From Aquimarina agarilytica ZC1 (lineage in GTDB: Bacteria > Bacteroidota > Bacteroidia > Flavobacteriales > Flavobacteriaceae): a stretch of 40,207 bases of DNA. The translations under genes and the position numbers were made by a program. The DNA is taken from contig NZ_JH621275.1 in the NCBI RefSeq assembly GCF_000255455.1, positions 1 to 40,207 on the forward strand. The letters run 5' to 3'. Each line of letters starts with the position of its first letter. The first letter of the stretch is position 1. Positions 10,082 through 17,847 of this stretch are shown here, in pieces. The notes under the pieces were generated by a model. The model was not told the DNA's origin and ran no database searches. It saw nothing but the letters and a program-made list of their open reading frames with translations.

Positions 10082-11484
10082 TACACTACTTGTTTTAGGA
10101 AATTAGCACATGTAAATAATATAGCTTCTTGTTTTTTTGCAGCAGTAATTTGTACTCCTGTCTCCATAGCTAGTGGAGCGGTAAGTGTTGGTAAACCACC
10201 TAAACTAAATCCAACCGTATACGCATCTGAAAGATACATGGTCATAGGATCCTTTAGATTGTTGCCAATTTGAGGAACTGGATTAGGGGTTACGGGTGAT
10301 AATACCACATCCACTTTTTTAAAGTCTTCATCAAAATGATGACTAATTTGCTGACGTAGTTGTTGTGCTTTATTGTAAATTTCTTCAGAGTGTCCTTGCG
10401 ATAGGACTTGGTTACCACCTACAATTCTACGCTTAGTTTCGGCAGTAAAGTTTTCGGAACGTGTAATAGAATAACCTTCCTTTAAATCTTTACCCGTGGT
10501 ACGCACACCATAATTTGTACCATCTAATCGGGCTAAATTACTAGCAGTTTCAGCCATAGCTAAAGCATAGTAGGTAGAAACTAAAATACTAGCATCAAAA
10601 AAGTCTAAAGGAACAATTTCCATTCCTTCTGCTTCAAGCTTAGTGAGCATGGCTTTGAAATCCGCTTTTATTGCTGGATGTAAAGCATCACTTTCAATAA
10701 AGTTTTTATAATATCCAATTTTAGTTCCCTTTGGTAAAGTTTGGTCTAAACTTTCGTTAGAAACTGGTGTCGAATCAAAAGTGGTTTGATCACGATAATC
10801 TGAGCCACTCATTACATTCAATACTATTTGAGTGTCTTCTAAACTTTGAGCAATGGGTCCAACACAGTCTGTGGATGATGCATAGGCCATTAAACCATAA
10901 CGAGAAATTTTTCCGTAAGTAGGTTTTAAGCCATATACATTATTATATCCAGCAGGTTGACGTATAGAACCTCCCGTATCTCCTCCAATGGAAAAGGTAG
11001 TGAAATTTTTAGCTACATTTACGGCACTACCACCACTGGAACCACCAGCTACTTTGTTTTTATCTAATGCATTTTTTACGGGTCCAAAAACCGTATTTTC
11101 ATTACTACTTCCGTGTCCAAAACTATCGCAGTTTTCTTTAACTACAGGTATAGCGCCGGCATCCAATAATTTTTGAATAGCCGTTGCAGTGTAAGGCGAT
11201 TTATACTTGCGTAATAAATCGGAACTGGCGGTGCTATATGTGCCTTGTAATAAATACACATCTTTTACCCCAAAAGGAATCCCTTCTAACAAGCCAATAC
11301 TTTGCCCATTAGCAATTTTTTGATCTACTTTTTGAGCAAGGTTTAACGCGTATTCGTCTAATATATAATTTGCGGTATTGTAATCACTGGCTTTAAGTTG
11401 ATCTAACTTTTCTTGCACCAATGCTACACACGATATTTCTTTATTTTTAAGCTTATTGTGTAAAGCTTTTATAGCTGAGGCCAT
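10081..11484 (-). CDS. gatA: Asp/Glu-tRNA amidotransferase subunit A
   Basis: 467-residue amidase-signature subunit. It frees ammonia from glutamine and passes it to the GatB site, where Asp-tRNA(Asn) or Glu-tRNA(Gln) is amidated. The Ser-cisSer-Lys triad is visible: Lys74 (in IPFGVKD), cis-Ser149 (in AGGSSGGSA) and nucleophile Ser173 (in GGDTGGSIRQPAG). Spacing agrees with Staphylococcus GatA (Lys79/Ser154/Ser178). It is the middle gene of the gatC-gatA-gatB/aspS operon, one base after gatC and overlapping gatB-aspS by one base, so expression of all three should be coupled. Confidence 0.95.
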   Translation of the reverse strand: MASAIKALHNKLKNKEISCVALVQEKLDQLKASDYNTANYILDEYALNLAQKVDQKIANGQSIGLLEGIPFGVKDVYLLQGTYSTASSDLLRKYKSPYTATAIQKLLDAGAIPVVKENCDSFGHGSSNENTVFGPVKNALDKNKVAGGSSGGSAVNVAKNFTTFSIGGDTGGSIRQPAGYNNVYGLKPTYGKISRYGLMAYASSTDCVGPIAQSLEDTQIVLNVMSGSDYRDQTTFDSTPVSNESLDQTLPKGTKIGYYKNFIESDALHPAIKADFKAMLTKLEAEGMEIVPLDFFDASILVSTYYALAMAETASNLARLDGTNYGVRTTGKDLKEGYSITRSENFTAETKRRIVGGNQVLSQGHSEEIYNKAQQLRQQISHHFDEDFKKVDVVLSPVTPNPVPQIGNNLKDPMTMYLSDAYTVGFSLGGLPTLTAPLAMETGVQITAAKKQEAILFTCANFLKQVV

Positions 11485-11485
11485 C

Positions 11486-11755
11486 TTATTCTTCTATTAC
11501 TTTAGGAACTACTAAAAAACCATTCTTTTCATTTGGGAAATTTTCGATGATCAAATTTCGTTCTAATTCCGAACTTTTAATTACTTCATCTGGACGTAAA
11601 TTATCGATATTTACGGCATTAAAATCGGTAAGATTAGTTGTTGAATTATCTGAAATATGTCCTTTTTTGATCACTTCAAAAAGGTCATCGACTACTTGTG
11701 AAGCTTCAGCTCCTTTAATACTGGATAGTACATCCAATGTCATTTCTTTTCCCAT
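11486..11755 (-). CDS. gatC: Amidotransferase subunit C, divergent N-terminus
   Basis: 89 residues. The C-terminal half is clearly GatC: NIDNLRPDEV corresponds to the usual 'NVLREDEV', and NFPNEKNGFLVVPKVIEE to 'NAPEKENGFFKVPKVIE'. GatC wraps around GatA and bridges it to GatB. The N-terminal 45 residues do not show the usual 'LAxLARLxLxEEE' helix of the family. They are instead rich in Ser, Asn and Asp, with a VVDDLFEVIKKG helix. The start could be Met1 or Met5. First gene of the operon, one base before gatA. Confidence 0.8.
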   Translation of the reverse strand: MGKEMTLDVLSSIKGAEASQVVDDLFEVIKKGHISDNSTTNLTDFNAVNIDNLRPDEVIKSSELERNLIIENFPNEKNGFLVVPKVIEE

Positions 11756-11804
11756 GCCTTTACTTATTGGTAATTATGCTTGCTTTATAACTATAAAAAC
11801 ACTT

Positions 11805-11837
11805 CAAAATTATGAATTTAATAGCCCAAACTTGCAA
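11805..11837 (-). promoter_or_regulatory. Promoter of gatCAB-aspS
   Basis: On the minus strand a TTG (11837-11835) is followed after 22 bp by TAATTTTG (11812-11805). This fits TTG-N17-23-TAnnTTTG and gives a leader of about 40 nt before gatC. Confidence 0.55.
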
Positions 11838-11923
11838 TCTGCGAATATAAAGACTTTTACTGTGGTATAAAATTGTTTTTTGATTTAGTAATGCTGTAAG
11901 TAATTACTGAATTAAAGTGGTGA

Positions 11924-11956
11924 TTGGGAGTTAATTATAAATAAAGTATATATTTG
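11924..11956 (+). promoter_or_regulatory. Promoter of lipocalin-like lipoprotein
   Basis: TTG at 11924-11926, 22-bp spacer, TATATTTG at 11949-11956. Transcription would begin near 11963. This rules out an upstream in-frame ATG at 11954 and supports the start at 11984. Confidence 0.6.
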
Positions 11957-11983
11957 AGTACTAAACTATTTAAAACTAACAAA

Positions 11984-12424
11984 ATGAAGAGATTTTTATT
12001 TGGACTAAGTTTGCTTGCCTTGCTTGGTTTAACCTCATGTGGCGAAAGCTTTGAAGATATTAAAGAAGCTATTAAAAATGAAACTTTAACACCAAAAACA
12101 GTAAAATTGTTAGGGTCTTGGCAATTGGAAAGCGCCGTTTTGCCAGATGGAACAGATGTTAGCAATTCCTGTTTTATGCAAGAGGTTATTGATTTTAAAA
12201 TTGATGGCACCTATATTGACAGAAGAAACCAAATGAATCCAGAAACCAATGAATGTGAAATGGTAGCTGAGTTTGTAAGAGGTTACGATAATGAAGGAAA
12301 TATTTTTGAAACCTCCGATAATCAGTTGATAATAGCTACTTATAAAGTGGTAAATAAAAATGAATTGGCATTAAGTTTTAGTATTCCATTTGAAGCAAGG
12401 GTTACTTATTTAAGGGTCAACTAA
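11984..12424 (+). CDS. Lipocalin-like lipoprotein
   Basis: 146 residues from the ATG at 11984, chosen because it opens a lipoprotein signal (MKRF, hydrophobic core, lipobox LTSC) and lies just behind the promoter. The mature part (KLLGSWQLES...SC...FKIDGTY...NECE...DNQLIIATYKVVNKNELAL) has the GxW strand and beta-strand spacing of the 'lipocalin-like' domains common in Bacteroidota lipoproteins. The ligand is unknown. It resembles the lipoprotein at 16554, including a pair of conserved cysteines, so the two are probably paralogues. It is divergent from gatC and followed by a terminator, so it is a single-gene unit. Confidence 0.75.
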   Translation: MKRFLFGLSLLALLGLTSCGESFEDIKEAIKNETLTPKTVKLLGSWQLESAVLPDGTDVSNSCFMQEVIDFKIDGTYIDRRNQMNPETNECEMVAEFVRGYDNEGNIFETSDNQLIIATYKVVNKNELALSFSIPFEARVTYLRVN

Positions 12425-12448
12425 AAAGAAACATTAATTTTAATGATG

Positions 12449-12479
12449 AAGAGCGTCTAATTTTTAGGGGCTCTTTTTA
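12449..12479 (+). terminator. Intrinsic terminator
   Basis: AAGAGC (12449-12454) pairs with GCTCTT (12470-12475). A second helix inside the stem and a T-run follow. It ends the lipoprotein transcript. Confidence 0.7.
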
Positions 12480-12517
12480 TTGTGTTAGATCAATAAAATT
12501 GATACTAATAAGCTAAC

Positions 12518-12543
12518 TAATACCGTTAGTATTAATACTTTTG
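12518..12543 (+). promoter_or_regulatory. -7 element with adjoining inverted repeat
   Basis: TACTTTTG (12536-12543) fits TAnnTTTG. Directly before it is TAATAC-CGTTA-GTATTA (12518-12534), a 6-5-6 inverted repeat in the place where a repressor would cover the promoter. No -33 TTG is seen at normal spacing. It precedes the metal-uptake-like locus. Confidence 0.45.
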
Positions 12544-12566
12544 TATGGATTTTAGAAAAATCATTT

Positions 12567-12950
12567 TTGAAAATATATTATACCATATTGATATTCATTT
12601 GTTTAGCTATAAAACCTGCATATAAGTTGGGTTATGTTGCCTATTTTGAGTTGAATATTGATTACATTATTGAAAAGTATTGTGTAAACAAGGATAAGCC
12701 GATAATGAAATGTAATGGTAAATGTCATTTATCAAAAAAATTATCCTTTACTCAAATTGATGATTCGCTAACTAGTGAAAGACAAATAGCGACTAGTTTG
12801 ATTGAAGCTTTTTTTCCTGTTTACTTTGAAAAGGCACAAGTTTTAAATTTTGGAATACATTTTTTAATATTTAAAAAGCACCAATGGAACTTTAAAGAGA
12901 AAAACTATTTAGTTTCGCTTTCTATCACCTCACCACCACCACAAGTTTAA
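12567..12950 (+). CDS. Small CNGKC-motif protein beside TonB receptor
   Basis: 127 residues. I recognise the pattern KPAYKLGYVAYFELNIDYI...YCVNKDKP...CNGKCHLSK as a conserved small Bacteroidota protein often found beside TonB-dependent receptors; its function is not known to me. It has an N-terminal hydrophobic segment (residues 4-16, signal or anchor) and a CxxxC motif (CNGKC) with a further upstream Cys and a following His, which could bind a metal. The C-terminus is Pro-rich (SPPPQV). The start is TTG at 12567: no in-frame ATG lies upstream, and the -7 element places the transcript start near 12550. Probably co-transcribed with the receptor 81 bp downstream. Confidence 0.65.
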   Translation: MKIYYTILIFICLAIKPAYKLGYVAYFELNIDYIIEKYCVNKDKPIMKCNGKCHLSKKLSFTQIDDSLTSERQIATSLIEAFFPVYFEKAQVLNFGIHFLIFKKHQWNFKEKNYLVSLSITSPPPQV

Positions 12951-13031
12951 TATATTTTATCAAATTTTTATAAGGCCTTTTTTATCAAATAAAATAGGCC
13001 ACATTGCTTTGTATTATATTAAAAAATAAAG

Positions 13032-15188
13032 ATGAAATATATCTTTTTAAGTCTTGCCACTTTGGTTGGAAGCATAAGTGCTTATGCACAAACAACAAAT
13101 CAAAAAGAAACTACAAACACAAAAAAAGATTCATTAAACGGGACTATTTTACATGAAGTTGTGGTTTCCGCTAGTAGAGAAAAACAACAACGATCAGAAG
13201 TGCCAGCGGCAATCTCTGTAATAAATTCAAAAAAAATAAATGAAACCAAAGCTTTTGGAATTGATCAATTGGTAAATGATACTCCAGGAGTGTATATGTC
13301 TACTTCGAGATCAAGTAGTAATGAACAGCATTTTACGGCAGTACGCTCACCGATATCAACAAAACCTTTGTTTTTGTTTTTAGAAGATGGTTTGCCTATT
13401 CGACCAACATCTATTTTTAATCATAATGCTTTGTTAGAGTTGAATACCATTTCGCATCAACGCATAGAGATATTGAGAGGTCCTAATGCAAGTATTTATG
13501 GTAGTGATGCTATTGGGGGGAGTTTTAATTTTATTACTAAAGATCCTACAAAAGAATTGACAGGTCATTTGGCTTTTCAGGCCAATGAATTAGGGTATTC
13601 GAGTGTTAGTTTTGATGCAGCCAAACAAATAACAAATAGGTTTGGATTGTATGTAGGGACTCAATTTAACCAACGTAACAATGGACCGTTTGAGCATAGC
13701 GATTATGATAAGTATGCGTTAACGTTAAAAGCAGTAATAAAACCTCTAAATCATGCAAGATTGTCTGTAATTTTTACTGGAACTGACTTCCTTTCGGATA
13801 TGGCAGGATCAGTAGGAGAAAAAAACTTTTTTTTAAGAAATTTCCAAAGTGATCAAACGTTTACTAATCGAGATACAGAAGCATATCGATTGCGAACTAC
13901 TTGGGAGCAAAGTTGGGATAACAATAACAAGACTTCATTTTCTGTAATATATCGTGATAATGAAATGAAGCAGAATCCTTCATTTAGAATCCGCCAAAAT
14001 AGAAATGATACAGGTGGGTTAACAGGTGCAGGAAGCGGTGAAGTAAATAACAATAGTTTTAAAAGTTATTTTGGGAATATACAGCACCAGTCAAAGTTAA
14101 TAGATGGTAAACTGAAAATTATTACAGGAGGAACTATAGATCATACCAAACAAGATTATGTTTCGGAAAAAACTGATGTAGTAGTAGATGCAGAAACAAG
14201 AAAGAATATTGGTTTTAGTGTAAGGGAAGGAGATTTTATTTTAAATTATGATGCGGATATAGATAATTATGCGGGTTATGCACAAATTGAATTTTCTCCA
14301 ATTGAAAAATTAAGTTTTACTGGAGGATTACGATATGATTATTTTGAATATGATTTTAATAACAGAAAAATAGGAGTAGATGAGCTAGAGGATCGAAAAG
14401 ATGATTGGGATAATTTAGCGCCTAAAATAGGAGTTAATTATAATTTGTCTAATAGTGTAGGGTTTTATGCGAATTATTCCCAGGGTTTTACTCCTCCTCA
14501 ATCTTCAACGCTTTACAGAGGTAGAGATGAAAACGAAGGAATAAAACCAAGTCAATATGATAATTATGAAGTAGGAGGGTATTCACATTTTTCAAATAAG
14601 ATAAGACTAGATTTATCGCTTTATGTGTTGAAAGGAAAAAATACATTAATAAGCGTAAGAAATGAAGGAGGAGATACGCCATTTACAAATACAAATGCAG
14701 GGGAAACAACTTCATATGGGATAGAATATGGCATTTCATACAAGCCAATAAAAGAAATTGAGCTAACACATAATGGAACTTATGCCAAGCATGAATATGA
14801 CGAATTTGTTTTTAGGGGTGATGATTTTTCAGATACCCATAGAGAAACTGCGCCTAATTTGATTGGAACATCAAAAATTAAAATTATTCCAGGGAATGGT
14901 CTAAATATGACTTTTGAGCATGAATTAATAGGGGACTATGCAACTAGTTTGGAAGGTCAGGCAAAAGATACAGATGGTAATCCGAATACAACTACTTATG
15001 CTGGACATAATATTTTTAATTTTTTGACAAGTTATCAATATAAGAAGGTTGAAGTGTGGATGCATGTATTGAATGTTTTTGATCGTTTGTATGCCAATAG
15101 AGTAAGTTACAATCGTTTTAGAAATGAAAACTCATTTACAGCAGCTAATCCAAGAGCTTTTCATATAGGGATAAAATATAATTTTTAA
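13032..15188 (+). CDS. TonB-dependent outer-membrane receptor
   Basis: 718 residues. Signal peptide (MKYIFLSLATLVGSISAYAQ), TonB box region HEVVVSASR (41-49), plug domain to about residue 170 with the typical RIEILRGPNASIYGSDAIGG (144-163), then a 22-strand-type barrel ending in aromatic F (IKYNF). The carboxypeptidase-regulatory-like N-terminal domain of SusC-type receptors is absent, so this is a classical ligand-uptake receptor. The next gene is a PepSY membrane protein, a pairing typical of ferric siderophore, haem or copper uptake. Iron-complex import is the best guess; the substrate cannot be read from the sequence. Confidence 0.9.
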   Translation: MKYIFLSLATLVGSISAYAQTTNQKETTNTKKDSLNGTILHEVVVSASREKQQRSEVPAAISVINSKKINETKAFGIDQLVNDTPGVYMSTSRSSSNEQHFTAVRSPISTKPLFLFLEDGLPIRPTSIFNHNALLELNTISHQRIEILRGPNASIYGSDAIGGSFNFITKDPTKELTGHLAFQANELGYSSVSFDAAKQITNRFGLYVGTQFNQRNNGPFEHSDYDKYALTLKAVIKPLNHARLSVIFTGTDFLSDMAGSVGEKNFFLRNFQSDQTFTNRDTEAYRLRTTWEQSWDNNNKTSFSVIYRDNEMKQNPSFRIRQNRNDTGGLTGAGSGEVNNNSFKSYFGNIQHQSKLIDGKLKIITGGTIDHTKQDYVSEKTDVVVDAETRKNIGFSVREGDFILNYDADIDNYAGYAQIEFSPIEKLSFTGGLRYDYFEYDFNNRKIGVDELEDRKDDWDNLAPKIGVNYNLSNSVGFYANYSQGFTPPQSSTLYRGRDENEGIKPSQYDNYEVGGYSHFSNKIRLDLSLYVLKGKNTLISVRNEGGDTPFTNTNAGETTSYGIEYGISYKPIKEIELTHNGTYAKHEYDEFVFRGDDFSDTHRETAPNLIGTSKIKIIPGNGLNMTFEHELIGDYATSLEGQAKDTDGNPNTTTYAGHNIFNFLTSYQYKKVEVWMHVLNVFDRLYANRVSYNRFRNENSFTAANPRAFHIGIKYNF

Positions 15189-15193
15189 AGAAA

Positions 15194-15226
15194 AAAAGAG
15201 CTTAACAATTTATGTTAAGCTCTTTT
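15194..15226 (+). terminator. Perfect 14-bp hairpin between receptor and PepSY gene
   Basis: AAAAGAGCTTAACA (15194-15207) and its exact complement (15213-15226) with a 5-nt loop, ending in TTTT. It lies 6 bp after the receptor stop and 16 bp before the PepSY start. It is either a full terminator or a partial one that sets the ratio of the two proteins. Confidence 0.75.
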
Positions 15227-15241
15227 AATGTTAGAATAGTC

Positions 15242-16465
15242 ATGAAATATACAGATTTAAATCAGTGGTTATGGAAATGGCATGTTATTGCAGGTTTGGT
15301 TTCGTTACCATTTGTGTTGGTGCTTGCTATTACTGGAGGAATTTATTTATTTAAGGATACTGTTGAAAAACCAGTACTAAATAATTTAACAAAAGTAGCT
15401 ACTCAAGGAGTTACTATCTCTTTTGAAGAGCAATTAAAAATAGCGGAAAGTGCATTAGGAAAAAAACCTAATTCGGTAGTAATACCAGTAACAACCAATC
15501 AAGCAACGGAGTTTGTGGTTGGGAAATTTAGTCATAAAAAAAGTGTGTTTGTGAATCCCTTTTCGGGAGAAGTTACTGGAGAGTTTACTCCAAAAAATAC
15601 TTGGATGTATAGTATTAGAAAGTTACACGGAGAGTTACTCGGAGGTAATATAGGAACAAAAATTATAGAATTAATAGCCAGTTGGATGATTGTACTCATT
15701 GTAACGGGGATTTATATTTTTTGGCCAGCAAGAGACTTAGGTTGGAAAGGCTTTTTTACAATTCGGACAGGTTTAGGAAGACGAATTTTGTATAGAGACA
15801 TTCATGCTCTTGGAGGCTTTTGGTTATCGGCACTGTTATTACTTACCCTTGCCGGAGGCTTGCCTTGGACGGATGTGTTTGGAGGAAACTTTAAGAAGTT
15901 GCAAAAAATGACAAACACAGGTTTTCCGAAAGAATGGTTTGGGGTTGGTGTAAAATCAAATGTTTCAGAAGCAACTATTTCATTAGATGAAATGATAAGC
16001 ATTGCTAAACAACAAAATTTGGTTGGAGTAAATACATTGGATTTACCTAAGCACAAGGCTGGAGTGTTTAGTGTTTCAAATGCCACATTTCCATTAAAAA
16101 ATCAAAAAAAAATTCATTTTGACCAATTTTCAGGAAAAAAGTTAATGACTATTCATTGGAGTGATGTCGGTATTTTAATGCGAGGGCGTATGTGGATAAT
16201 GGCTTTTCATCAAGGGCAATTAGGAGATTGGAATTTTGTATTGATGCTTTTTGTAGCCATTGGATTGGGAATCATTAGTATTGCAGGTTTACTTTCTTTT
16301 AAAATGAGAAATTGGGGAATTCCTACAGTTCCAGAGTCTTTTAAGTTGAGCTATGGATTAGTCTTTTTAGTGCTTTTACTTGGGGTTTTATTGCCTTTGT
16401 TTGGAGGTAGTTTGTTGATTTTGATTTTGTTTACATGGGTGAAAAATAAGCTGTTTAAGTTGTAA
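15242..16465 (+). CDS. PepSY-associated membrane protein
   Basis: 407 residues from ATG 15242. The upstream ATG at 15212 lies inside the hairpin and would add an unlikely leader. Membrane segments: ~13-40 (HVIAGLVSLPFVLVLAITGGIYL), one near 140-165 (WMIVLIVTGIYIFWPA), one near 185-215 (HALGGFWLSALLLLTLAGGLPW), and two near the C-terminus. Periplasmic PepSY-type domains lie between them. This is the PiuB/iron-regulated PepSY_TM family, which contains siderophore-iron reductases such as FoxB. Paired with the preceding receptor, it probably helps release or reduce imported metal at the inner membrane. Confidence 0.85.
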   Translation: MKYTDLNQWLWKWHVIAGLVSLPFVLVLAITGGIYLFKDTVEKPVLNNLTKVATQGVTISFEEQLKIAESALGKKPNSVVIPVTTNQATEFVVGKFSHKKSVFVNPFSGEVTGEFTPKNTWMYSIRKLHGELLGGNIGTKIIELIASWMIVLIVTGIYIFWPARDLGWKGFFTIRTGLGRRILYRDIHALGGFWLSALLLLTLAGGLPWTDVFGGNFKKLQKMTNTGFPKEWFGVGVKSNVSEATISLDEMISIAKQQNLVGVNTLDLPKHKAGVFSVSNATFPLKNQKKIHFDQFSGKKLMTIHWSDVGILMRGRMWIMAFHQGQLGDWNFVLMLFVAIGLGIISIAGLLSFKMRNWGIPTVPESFKLSYGLVFLVLLLGVLLPLFGGSLLILILFTWVKNKLFKL

Positions 16466-16523
16466 TTTTATGTTTTTTCAAAAATTTAACTCGTTAAAAT
16501 GCAATTTTTATCGATAAAATGTT

Positions 16524-16531
16524 TATTTTTG
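16524..16531 (+). promoter_or_regulatory. -7 element of lipoprotein gene
   Basis: TATTTTTG fits TAnnTTTG, 23 bp before the ATG at 16554. No -33 TTG is seen at normal distance. Confidence 0.45.
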
Positions 16532-16553
16532 ATCAAATCATAAATCAAACCCA

Positions 16554-17087
16554 ATGAGCAGAATAGCATTTTTTTCTTTGATACTAGGATTTTTAATAAT
16601 TGCTTCATGTGAATCAGATAGTATGAATAATACGGCAGAAATGACTGATAATGAAATGGCAAGTAACGAAAATATAATGGGAGCGGACAAAATCCCTGCT
16701 ACTAGTAATTTAGATTCGGACACAGCAAAAAAAATAGTAGGAACTTGGAGGTTGAAAAAATTGATTACAAAAGATGGTAATGACTTTACAACCAGTTGTA
16801 ATATTAACGATAATATAGTTGTAAGTAATGATTTACAATTTGTAGAGACAAGGTATAACAAGAAGAAAATAGAGGAGCGTGAAGAGTGTGTGAAAGGTGG
16901 GACTTTTAATTATCAGTTTTTTATTGAGTTAAACCGAGGTAAAGAAATCTTATATTTTAGGGAAAAAGGAAAAGGAGAAGAAAATGATATTGACGGTACC
17001 TATAGATTTGTAGGAGCTGATTTGGAATTAATTTACATAGTAAATGTCAAAGACAAAACAACGGTTACTTTTGAAAAGGTAAAATAA
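16554..17087 (+). CDS. Lipocalin-like lipoprotein
   Basis: 177 residues. Lipoprotein signal MSRIAFFSLILGFLIIASC with Cys19, then an Asn/Met/Asp-rich spacer to about residue 55. A lipocalin-like domain follows, starting KKIVGTWRLKKL, with two further cysteines (TSC, EEC). It resembles the lipoprotein at 11984 in layout, the GxW strand and cysteine placement. Function unknown; both probably sit in the outer membrane. It has its own promoter and terminator. Confidence 0.75.
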   Translation: MSRIAFFSLILGFLIIASCESDSMNNTAEMTDNEMASNENIMGADKIPATSNLDSDTAKKIVGTWRLKKLITKDGNDFTTSCNINDNIVVSNDLQFVETRYNKKKIEEREECVKGGTFNYQFFIELNRGKEILYFREKGKGEENDIDGTYRFVGADLELIYIVNVKDKTTVTFEKVK

Positions 17088-17169
17088 TATAATTTTTTGG
17101 ATGTAAATCGTATGATATATGTTTAGTTAGTGTTAATGTCGAAATGAAATGTTGTTTTTTCGGCATGAG

Positions 17170-17198
17170 AAAAAGAGGATCTAAATCCTCTTTTTTTT
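17170..17198 (+). terminator. Intrinsic terminator
   Basis: AAAAAGAGGA (17170-17179) pairs with TCCTCTTTTT with a 6-nt loop and runs into eight T. It ends the lipoprotein transcript; the A-rich left arm may let it also act on the facing strand. Confidence 0.85.
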
Positions 17199-17249
17199 GT
17201 GTAAAAATAATATCCAAAAGCCTTATTAATACTCTATAGCTAAAAAAAA

Positions 17250-17741
17250 TTAATGTTGAAATACACTAAGAATTCCCTCTAAAAACTTTTGATCTATTTC
17301 GTCAAAAGCATCAAATTCTTCACTGTCCAAATCCAATACCGCAATAAGTTGTTGTTGTTTGTTAAACACAGGAACTACAATTTCAGATTTAGAATTTGGA
17401 TCACAAGTAATATGGTCTTCTCCTTCGGCCAATATAGTAACATCCTTAACAATTTTGGTTTTTTGAGAAAGAGCAACGCTTCCGCAAACTCCTTTACCAT
17501 AAGTAATATGCATGCAGGCTATAGTGCCTTGATATGGACCTACGCTTAATGATTGCTTATGTATGTCAGCAATGTAAAATCCAACCCAATAGATATAAGG
17601 GAGCTGTTGTTTTAAAACAGCATTGATAGTTGCCATTTTTAAAATGGTGTCAGTTTCGTTTTCTAATAAAGCATCGAGTTGTTTTTTTGCTGTTTTGTAG
17701 CTGTTTATTTTTTTTTCTGTCTGCAGTTTAATAGTCATCAT
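17250..17741 (-). CDS. msrC: Free methionine-(R)-sulfoxide reductase
   Basis: 163-residue single GAF-domain enzyme that reduces free L-methionine-(R)-sulfoxide with thioredoxin. Family motifs are WVGFY (52-56), GPYQGTIACMHI (68-79), GKGVCGSVA (82-90), HITCDPNSKSEIVVPV (110-125) and LDLDS. The three working cysteines are Cys76, Cys86 and Cys113, equivalent to E. coli fRMsr Cys84, Cys94 and Cys118. It is part of oxidative-damage repair. The gene converges with the lipoprotein gene and is separated from the agarase gene by a terminator. Confidence 0.92.
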   Translation of the reverse strand: MMTIKLQTEKKINSYKTAKKQLDALLENETDTILKMATINAVLKQQLPYIYWVGFYIADIHKQSLSVGPYQGTIACMHITYGKGVCGSVALSQKTKIVKDVTILAEGEDHITCDPNSKSEIVVPVFNKQQQLIAVLDLDSEEFDAFDEIDQKFLEGILSVFQH

Positions 17742-17780
17742 TGTGTAAAATAAGAATATAAAATTACAAGTTTTTTAGTT

Positions 17781-17820
17781 TTATAAAAAAGCAAAGACCA
17801 CTAAAAAGTGATCTTTGCTT
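17781..17820 (-). terminator. Terminator of the agarase gene
   Basis: A 14-bp stem with one mismatch (arms 17789-17802 and 17807-17820), AAAA loop, and T-rich tail TTTTTTATAAAA on the minus strand, 28 bp after the agarase stop. Confidence 0.85.
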
Positions 17821-17847
17821 ATTGATATTGGGGGAAAAGGCTTTTAT

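Noticed and set aside
15212..15241. Upstream ATG for the PepSY protein
   Set aside because: It lies inside the perfect hairpin and gives an N-terminal extension that is not typical; ATG 15242 fits better.
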